DNA of 5,336 nucleotides from assembly GCA_937858255.1 (NCBI GenBank), contig CALLZQ010000783.1:1-5336 (forward strand), in the 5' to 3' direction. Made by a program: the position numbers and the translations under genes. The notes below the pieces were generated by a model. That model made no database searches. It saw only the letters and a program-made list of their open reading frames with translations, and had not been told where the DNA came from. Numbering within the stretch: the first letter of the stretch is position 1; each line of letters opens with the position of its first letter. Shown here one piece after another: positions 1 to 5,336 of the stretch. This stretch comes from an uncultured Tabrizicola sp. GTDB taxonomy: Bacteria; Pseudomonadota; Alphaproteobacteria; Rhodobacterales; Rhodobacteraceae.

Positions 1-1
1 G

Positions 2-43
2 CATGAGCCGCTATCCGATAACAGCCCAATTGCGCGTGAATGA
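2..43 (+). other. Possible 3' end of an upstream gene (13 codons then TGA)
   Basis: The frame beginning at base 2 reads 13 codons (HEPLSDNSPIARE) and stops at TGA 41-43, after which about 70 nt separate it from the next gene. In related nuo operons nuoF or a small unknown gene lies upstream, but 13 residues are too few to identify. Another frame is open from base 3 right into the DUF5333-type gene, so this stretch may equally be noncoding. Low confidence. Confidence 0.2.
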
Positions 44-81
44 CCGCACTTGTCATCGCATAACCGCGGTGGCTGCCCCTA

Positions 82-108
82 TCTCCTTGGCATCTTATGC
101 CAAGGAGA
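82..108 (+). promoter_or_regulatory. Perfect 12-bp hairpin sequestering the ribosome binding site of the DUF5333-type gene
   Basis: Bases 82-93 (TCTCCTTGGCAT) are the exact reverse complement of 97-108 (ATGCCAAGGAGA), leaving a 3-nt CTT loop at 94-96. The 3' arm contains AAGGAGA (102-108), the best Shine-Dalgarno sequence in the window, ending 5 nt before the ATG at 114. The 5' arm is therefore a perfect anti-Shine-Dalgarno. In RNA, the folded form would hide the ribosome site. No T-run follows, so it is not a classical intrinsic terminator. Alternatives are an operator for a dimeric regulator, an RNA-processing or stability stem, or a dispersed palindromic repeat. The pairing is seen directly; the regulatory role is inferred. 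Confidence 0.6.
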
Positions 109-113
109 CCCTG

Positions 114-515
114 ATGAAATTTGCTCCGCTTACCCTTGCCGCCCTGTTGCTGGCCGCGCCCGCCTTTGCGCTGGTGCCGATCACTCAGGAAGAGCATATC
201 AACAAGACCCTGCTGCAAGGGTTCATCGGCGATGCGATTGCCGACAACTGCCCGACCATCGAGGCCCGTACCCTGCGCGCGCTAGGTGAGTTGAACAAGC
301 TGCGGACCTATGCGCTCAAGCAAGGTTACAGTGAGGCCGAGGTGCGTGCCTTTGTGACCGACAAGGCGCAAAAGGCGCGGCAAAAGGCCGAGGCCGCCTC
401 CTGGCTGGCGGCAAATGGTGCGGTGCCGGGCAAGCCCGATGAATACTGCCGGATCGGCGAAGAGCAGATCGCCAAGAACACGCTGGTTGGGTATCTGCTG
501 AGGTCCACCAAATGA
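114..515 (+). CDS. Exported DUF5333-type protein of the nuo operon
   Basis: Encodes 133 residues of unknown biochemical function. I recognise it as resembling the DUF5333 family found beside nuo genes in Rhodobacterales. Residues 1-19 form a signal peptide: a Lys at position 3, a hydrophobic Leu/Ala core, and an AFA motif at 17-19 for cleavage before Leu20. The mature part is mostly helical and charged. It has two cysteines (46 and 112) that could form a disulfide in the periplasm. The start at 114 is chosen because AAGGAGA lies 5 nt upstream and the signal peptide begins there; the frame stays open back to an ATG at base 3, but those 37 extra codons would spoil the signal peptide and have no ribosome site. 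Its stop overlaps the next start (ATGA, 512-515), implying translational coupling. The upstream hairpin at 82-108 may control its translation. Family assignment is from memory of the sequence type; the function is unknown. Confidence 0.8.
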   Translation: MKFAPLTLAALLLAAPAFALVPITQEEHINKTLLQGFIGDAIADNCPTIEARTLRALGELNKLRTYALKQGYSEAEVRAFVTDKAQKARQKAEAASWLAANGAVPGKPDEYCRIGEEQIAKNTLVGYLLRSTK

Positions 516-1009
516 GCGCGACCCGGCATCTTGCGGAACTCAATATCGGGCGCCTTCTGGCGCCCACTGATGACCCGCGCGTGGCCGAATTCATGGCCGC
601 GCTGGATCGGGTCAAGGGCATGGGCAAGCGGATGCCGGGTTTTGTCTGGATGATGGAAGGCTCGGGTGAGCCGGGTCGCGGCAATACCGAGGCGCGGATC
701 GGCGATGATCCGCAGATCATTGCCAACATGACCCTCTGGGAAAATGTTGAATCGCTTGAGCATTTCGTCTGGAACACCGTCCACCGCACGTTCTATGAAC
801 GCCGCGCCGAGTGGTTTGAGGTGTTGGGCGGCATGAATTTCGTGATGTGGTGGGTGCCCGCCGGGCACAAACCGACGCTGCAAGAGGGGCTGGATCGTCT
901 GGCCCATCTTCAGGCGCAAGGGGACAGCGATCACGCCTTTGGCTGGTCGCATCTGAAAGAGGCGCAGTTGTGGAAGAGCCACAATTGTACCCGGATGGCT
1001 GCGGAGTAG
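512..1009 (+). CDS. DUF3291 domain-containing protein
   Basis: Encodes 165 residues of a soluble, cytoplasmic protein with no signal peptide or membrane segment. The pattern is that of DUF3291: an N-terminal [13 protein letters not shown] strand, a central PGFVW segment (42-46), a Trp/His-rich helix around residues 76-102 with a [17 protein letters not shown] stretch, then the [12 protein letters not shown] strand (111-122) and a C-terminal AFGW segment (142-145). DUF3291 proteins are thought to adopt a dimeric ferredoxin-like barrel akin to antibiotic-biosynthesis monooxygenases; no substrate or reaction is known to me. The start overlaps the previous stop by 4 nt, with GAGG at 500-503 as ribosome site. 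It ends with TAG at 1007-1009, 4 nt before nuoG, which shows that TAG serves as a normal stop in this operon. The link to complex I is by position only. Confidence 0.8.
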   Translation: MSATRHLAELNIGRLLAPTDDPRVAEFMAALDRVKGMGKRMPGFVWMMEGSGEPGRGNTEARIGDDPQIIANMTLWENVESLEHFVWNTVHRTFYERRAEWFEVLGGMNFVMWWVPAGHKPTLQEGLDRLAHLQAQGDSDHAFGWSHLKEAQLWKSHNCTRMAAE

Positions 1010-1013
1010 GCAG

Positions 1014-2237
1014 ATGACGAACCTGAAGAAGATCAGCATTGACGGCATCGAGGTCGAGGTGGATGGGGCGATGACCATCATCCAGGCGGCCGAGGTGGCA
1101 GGCGTGGAAATCCCGCGCTTTTGCTATCACGAACGGCTGTCGATTGCGGGCAACTGCCGCATGTGTCTGGTCGAGGTCGTCGGCGGCCCGCCCAAGCCCG
1201 CCGCAAGTTGCGCCATGCAGGTGCGCGACCTGCGCCCCGGCCCGAATGGCGAGGCGCCGGTGGTCAAGACCAACAGCCCGATGGTCAAGAAGGCCCGTGA
1301 GGGCGTGATGGAATTCCTGCTGATCAACCACCCGCTCGATTGCCCGATTTGCGATCAGGGTGGCGAGTGCGACCTGCAGGATCAGGCCATGGCCTATGGC
1401 GTCGACTTCAGCCGCTACCGCGAGCCGAAGCGGGCGTCTGAGGATCTGAACCTCGGCCCGCTGGTCGCGACGACGATGACGCGCTGCATTTCCTGCACCC
1501 GTTGCGTGCGGTTTACCACCGAGGTTGCCGGCATCACCCAGATGGGCCAGACCGGGCGCGGCGAAGATGCGGAAATCACCAGCTATCTGAACCAGACCCT
1601 CGCCTCGAACCTTCAGGGCAATATCATCGACCTGTGCCCGGTTGGTGCGCTGACCTCGAAGCCCTATGCGTTTACCGCCCGGCCTTGGGAACTGACCAAG
1701 ACCGAGTCGATCGACGTGATGGATGCGCTCGGCTCGAACATCCGCATCGACACCAAGGGGCGTGAGGTGATGCGGATCATTCCCCGGAACCATGACGGCG
1801 TGAATGAGGAGTGGATTTCCGACAAGTCGCGTTTCATCTGGGACGGTCTGCGCCGGCAGCGTCTGGACGTGCCCTACATCCGTGAGAACGGTAAGCTGCG
1901 CAAAGCCACCTGGGGTGAGGCGCTGGCCGCTGCTGCTGCCGCGATGAAGGGGAAAAAGGTTGCCGGTCTGGTGGGCGATCTGGCCCCGGTCGAGGCGGCC
2001 TATAGCCTCAAGCAACTGGTCGAGGGGCTGGGTGGCCGGGTCGAGGCGCGGACCGATGGCGCCAAACTGCCGGCCGGCAATCGCTCGGCCTATGTCGGCA
2101 CTGCGTCGATTGAAGATATCGACGGCGCCAAGATGATCCTGTTGATCGGCACCAATCCGCGCGAAGAGGCGCCGGTCCTGAATGCCCGCATCCGCAAGGC
2201 CTGGGCCAATGGCGCCAAGGTCGCTCTGATCGGTTAG
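1014..2237 (+). CDS. nuoG: NuoG N-terminal part as translated up to the premature TAG (407 aa)
   Basis: This is the product expected if the TAG acts as a stop. All Fe-S ligands expected of this NuoG type are present. The 2Fe-2S site (N1b) has Cys37, Cys48, Cys51 and Cys66. The N5 4Fe-4S site has His106, Cys110, Cys113 and Cys119 ([14 protein letters not shown]). The N4 site has Cys158, Cys161, Cys164 and Cys208. There is no cysteine cluster after residue 208, so the N7 cluster of the E. coli and Thermus forms is absent. Translation ends right after the AKVALIG strand inside the molybdopterin-oxidoreductase-like domain, so that fold is cut in two. The fragment could bind clusters but is unlikely to assemble a stable peripheral arm. 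Start chosen at ATG 1014, 4 nt after the previous stop. Confidence 0.7.
   Translation: MTNLKKISIDGIEVEVDGAMTIIQAAEVAGVEIPRFCYHERLSIAGNCRMCLVEVVGGPPKPAASCAMQVRDLRPGPNGEAPVVKTNSPMVKKAREGVMEFLLINHPLDCPICDQGGECDLQDQAMAYGVDFSRYREPKRASEDLNLGPLVATTMTRCISCTRCVRFTTEVAGITQMGQTGRGEDAEITSYLNQTLASNLQGNIIDLCPVGALTSKPYAFTARPWELTKTESIDVMDALGSNIRIDTKGREVMRIIPRNHDGVNEEWISDKSRFIWDGLRRQRLDVPYIRENGKLRKATWGEALAAAAAAMKGKKVAGLVGDLAPVEAAYSLKQLVEGLGGRVEARTDGAKLPAGNRSAYVGTASIEDIDGAKMILLIGTNPREEAPVLNARIRKAWANGAKVALIG
2235..2237 (+). other. In-frame amber codon in nuoG (codon 408), expected GAG
   Basis: The frame reads GCT CTG ATC GGT TAG GCG GTC GAT CTG. In family members I recall, this position follows the VALIG strand with Glu and then AVDLTYDY, so a single G-to-T change (GAG to TAG) explains it. 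The base after TAG is G, not the C often linked to leaky stops. No stem-loop or other recoding signal was recognised nearby. The neighbour ending at 1009 also uses TAG as its true stop. Confidence 0.85.
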
Positions 2238-2306
2238 GCGGTCGATCTGACCTATGACTACAGCCATATCGGCACCGACCGTGCCGCGCTGGTCAAGCTG
2301 GCGGCG

Positions 2307-3032
2307 ATGGATCATTCTGACAAGGCCGGGGTTCCGGGCGTGATCATCGTCGGGCAGGGCGCGCTGAATGAGGCCGATGGCGAGGCCGTGCTCAGCCAGG
2401 CGATGAAGGCCGCCGAGGCGGCTGGCGCGAAACTGCTGGTCCTGCACACTGCCGCCGCCCGCGTGGGCGCGATGGATGTGGGCGCGGTGACCGAAGGCGG
2501 GCTGACCGCTGCGCTGGACGGGGCCGAGGTGATCTACAATCTGGGCGCTGATGAGGTGGAAATCGCCGCCGGTCCGGTGGTGATCTATCAGGGCAGCCAC
2601 GGTGATCGGGGCGCGCACCGCGCCGACATCATCCTGCCGGGTGCAGCCTATACCGAGGAAAACGGCCTGTTCGTGAATACCGAGGGCCGCCCGCAACTGG
2701 CGCTGCGCGCCGGGTTTGCCCCGGGTGAGGCCAAAGAGAACTGGGCGATCCTGCGGGCGCTCTCGGCAGAACTGGGCGCGACGCTGCCTTGGGACAGCCT
2801 TGCTGCCCTGCGCCGGGCGCTGGTTGACGGGCATCCGCATCTGGGCCGCGTGGATGTGGTGGCCGAGAATGGATGGACCCGCATTCCGCTGCGTGACCCG
2901 GCCAATGCGACCTTCCGCAATGCGGTCAAGGATTTCTACCTGACCAACCCGATTGCGCGGGCAAGCGCGGTGATGGCCGAGTTGTCGGCCATGGCCAAGG
3001 CCCGGGCTGCGGCCCCTCTCGCTGCCGAGTAA
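2307..3032 (+). CDS. nuoG: NuoG C-terminal part, open frame after the premature stop (from first ATG)
   Basis: The frame continues in register after the TAG, and the first ATG is at 2307, giving 241 residues up to TAA 3030-3032. The codons between 2238 and 2306 also match the family ([20 protein letters not shown]), so the real protein region begins before this ATG. The segment contains the C-terminal hallmarks of the 75-kDa subunit: [20 protein letters not shown], a [11 protein letters not shown] stretch, and an [11 protein letters not shown] segment near the end. No Shine-Dalgarno sequence precedes the ATG (CAAGCTGGCGGCG), so independent translation looks unlikely. It is best read as the separated 3' half of nuoG rather than a gene in its own right. 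Confidence 0.4.
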   Translation: MDHSDKAGVPGVIIVGQGALNEADGEAVLSQAMKAAEAAGAKLLVLHTAAARVGAMDVGAVTEGGLTAALDGAEVIYNLGADEVEIAAGPVVIYQGSHGDRGAHRADIILPGAAYTEENGLFVNTEGRPQLALRAGFAPGEAKENWAILRALSAELGATLPWDSLAALRRALVDGHPHLGRVDVVAENGWTRIPLRDPANATFRNAVKDFYLTNPIARASAVMAELSAMAKARAAAPLAAE

Positions 3033-3036
3033 GCTG

Positions 3037-3447
3037 ATGATCCGCCCGCTTACCCTTGTCGCGCTGATGCTGACCGCCGCCCCGGTGGCGCTGTCGGCCT
3101 GCGCTCCGGCGGGGGAGGGGGTGGCGCAGGGCGACGCGGCGCCGGGCTATCAGGGCATCCAGACGGTGCTGCTGGAGGGGGATCTGGTCAGTTTCCGCGT
3201 CGCCATGACGGGGGCGCGGGATGAAACCGATGTCGAGGCCTATGCGCGTTGTGCGGCGGCCCAATATGCGCTGATCCGGGGGGCCGGGTTTGCGCGCCAT
3301 GTTCGTACGAATGTGGCAAGAGACGGAAACACTTGGCGGGGGGATGGGGTCTATCTGATCTCAGCCGCCCTGCCGCGCGGGTTCAAGACAATCGACGCCG
3401 AGGTAACAGTGCGCGATTGCGGCGAACAGGCGATACCGACGGTCTGA
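3037..3447 (+). CDS. Small putative lipoprotein between nuoG and nuoH
   Basis: Encodes 136 residues that I do not recognise as a named family. The N-terminus has Arg3, a hydrophobic core, and the lipobox LSAC with Cys22. This predicts signal peptidase II cleavage and lipid anchoring on the periplasmic side. The mature part starts with a Gly/Ala/Pro-rich linker (about 23-40). A compact domain follows (about 41-133) with alternating strands, one helix ([20 protein letters not shown], 65-84), and cysteines 72 and 128 that could pair in a disulfide. The start is 4 nt after the nuoG stop (TAAGCTGATG) with only a weak ribosome site, so it probably depends on coupled translation from nuoG; a nuoG nonsense codon could lower its expression. 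Genes of this kind in Rhodobacterales nuo operons are annotated as hypothetical. Role in complex I is only inferred from position. Confidence 0.7.
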   Translation: MIRPLTLVALMLTAAPVALSACAPAGEGVAQGDAAPGYQGIQTVLLEGDLVSFRVAMTGARDETDVEAYARCAAAQYALIRGAGFARHVRTNVARDGNTWRGDGVYLISAALPRGFKTIDAEVTVRDCGEQAIPTV

Positions 3448-3463
3448 GGATGAGGAACAGACG

Positions 3464-5001
<1,538 letters not shown>

Positions 5002-5006
5002 GTGCC

Positions 5007-5336
5007 ATGAACGAAGCCTATTCCAAGATGATCCAGCAGATGTTGGAAAGCTCGCAAGAGATGATGCGGACCTTCAATCCTGCGCTGGAGCAGATGAAGG
5101 TGGCGGGCTTCGACAAGATATTCCCCACCATGTCCAAGGACATGATGGAGATGTGGTTCGGCAAGACCTTCAACCGTGAGGGTCTGGATGCCAAGACGCG
5201 GCTTCTGGTGACGATTGCGGCGCTGACCGTTCTGGGCGCGCAGGCCGAGCCGCAGATGAAACTGACCGTGCGCCATGCGCTTGAGGCGGGTGCAAGCCAG
5301 CGTGAGATCGCCGAGGTGATCTGGCAGATGAGCATG
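5007..5336 (+). CDS. Carboxymuconolactone decarboxylase-like (AhpD-fold) protein, 3' end outside window
   Basis: The frame is open for 110 codons and runs off the window end. It begins 5 nt after the nuoI stop. The N-terminal 50 residues are Met/Glu-rich and helical (MIQQMLESSQEMMRTFNPAL; MSKDMMEMWFGKTF). Residues 56-110 match the carboxymuconolactone decarboxylase family pattern: LDAKTRLLVTIAALTVLGAQ, then MKLTVRHALEAGASQREIAEVIWQMSM. The redox-active CxxC of AhpD peroxidase partners is not present in the visible part, where AEPQMK stands instead, so a thiol peroxidase role is unlikely. A gene of this kind between nuoI and nuoJ is, from memory, common in Rhodobacter and Paracoccus relatives. 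The reaction is unknown and a structural or accessory role is possible. The ribosome site (GGTGAG around 4997-5002) overlaps the nuoI stop, implying coupling. Confidence 0.82.
   Translation, partial: MNEAYSKMIQQMLESSQEMMRTFNPALEQMKVAGFDKIFPTMSKDMMEMWFGKTFNREGLDAKTRLLVTIAALTVLGAQAEPQMKLTVRHALEAGASQREIAEVIWQMSM

Larger units (their letters stand above)
1014..3032 (+). pseudogene. nuoG: nuoG, NADH-quinone oxidoreductase subunit G, interrupted by an in-frame TAG
   Basis: The whole frame predicts a 672-residue NuoG, about the usual length for the Paracoccus/Rhodobacter (mitochondrial 75-kDa-like) form. NuoG is the largest subunit of the peripheral arm of complex I and carries Fe-S clusters that pass electrons from the NADH module towards NuoI. 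The order is a 2Fe-2S ferredoxin-like domain (about residues 1-80), a His/Cys 4Fe-4S region (about 84-124), a 4Fe-4S domain (about 155-212) and a molybdopterin-oxidoreductase-like domain (about 220-672). Codon 408 is TAG (2235-2237), and no other stop or frameshift is seen. Both halves stay typical, including the [20 protein letters not shown] and [13 protein letters not shown] motifs after the stop. GGAG at 1003-1006 is the ribosome site. Called a pseudogene because of the stop; an assembly error or read-through could make it a normal gene. Confidence 0.8.

Noticed and set aside
30..64. Possible internal promoter (TTGCGC ... CATAAC)
   Set aside because: The two hexamers are 23 nt apart and match poorly, so the spacing and sequence do not support a sigma-70-type promoter.
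82..108. Rho-independent terminator reading of the hairpin
   Set aside because: The stem is followed by CCCTGATG and not by a T-run, and it sits directly on a ribosome binding site.
3..113. Upstream start at base 3 for the DUF5333-type gene
   Set aside because: It would add 37 residues before a good signal peptide, has no visible ribosome site, and would run through the hairpin. The ATG at 114 has AAGGAGA at the right distance.
2235..2237. TAG as a pyrrolysine or otherwise reassigned codon
   Set aside because: The family carries Glu here, no recoding element was recognised, and the neighbouring gene uses TAG as its normal stop at 1007-1009. A point mutation or error is simpler.
717..2840. 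Long minus-strand open frame of 707 codons opposite nuoG
   Set aside because: It lies antisense to nuoG, whose family motifs are unmistakable. The translation is rich in Arg, His, Gln and Gly with no recognisable motif, a common by-product of high-GC codon use on the opposite strand.
3109..3131. G-rich tract that might form a G-quadruplex
   Set aside because: Only three runs of three or more G are clearly separable, and they fall in Gly/Glu/Val codons of a high-GC gene, so chance composition explains them.

Overview
The window lies inside a complex I (nuo, proton-pumping NADH:quinone oxidoreductase) operon of an alphaproteobacterium, most likely a Rhodobacterales / Rhodobacter-Paracoccus type organism. 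Four things point there: the high-GC coding style, the mitochondrion-like NuoG (three Fe-S clusters and no extra N7 site), the very tight gene packing, and the small non-core genes between the nuo genes that are typical of this group. The species cannot be named from the sequence alone. All supported genes are on the + strand and no RNA gene, mobile element, CRISPR array or terminator was seen.

Layout: 1-113 holds the tail of whatever lies upstream, then a perfect 12-bp hairpin (82-108) that buries the Shine-Dalgarno sequence of the first complete gene. Next come an exported small DUF5333-type protein (114-515), a DUF3291-type cytoplasmic protein (512-1009, ATGA overlap), nuoG (1014-3032), a small putative lipoprotein (3037-3447), nuoH (3464-4501), nuoI (4507-5001) and the 5' part of a carboxymuconolactone-decarboxylase-like gene (5007 to the window edge). 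Gaps between genes are 4-16 nt or overlaps, so this is one transcriptional unit with likely translational coupling.

The main anomaly is in nuoG. The reading frame is full length and family-like from 1014 to 3032 (672 residues expected) but is cut at codon 408 by an in-frame TAG (2235-2237), where the family would be expected to carry a Glu codon (GAG). The frame is otherwise clean on both sides. This is a single-base nonsense mutation, a sequencing or assembly error, or (less likely) a suppressed or read-through codon. If real, the product keeps all three Fe-S cluster sites but loses about 265 C-terminal residues, which should damage complex I and could reduce expression of the downstream genes.

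How the genes work together: NuoG (peripheral arm, electron entry wiring), NuoI (two 4Fe-4S clusters leading to quinone) and NuoH (membrane subunit forming the quinone chamber) are consecutive parts of one electron path from NADH to quinone. The four interleaved non-core genes have no proven role. Two of them encode exported proteins, and their fixed place suggests accessory or assembly functions, which is inference. Apart from the nuoG amber codon and the hairpin, I see no sign of an undescribed system here.
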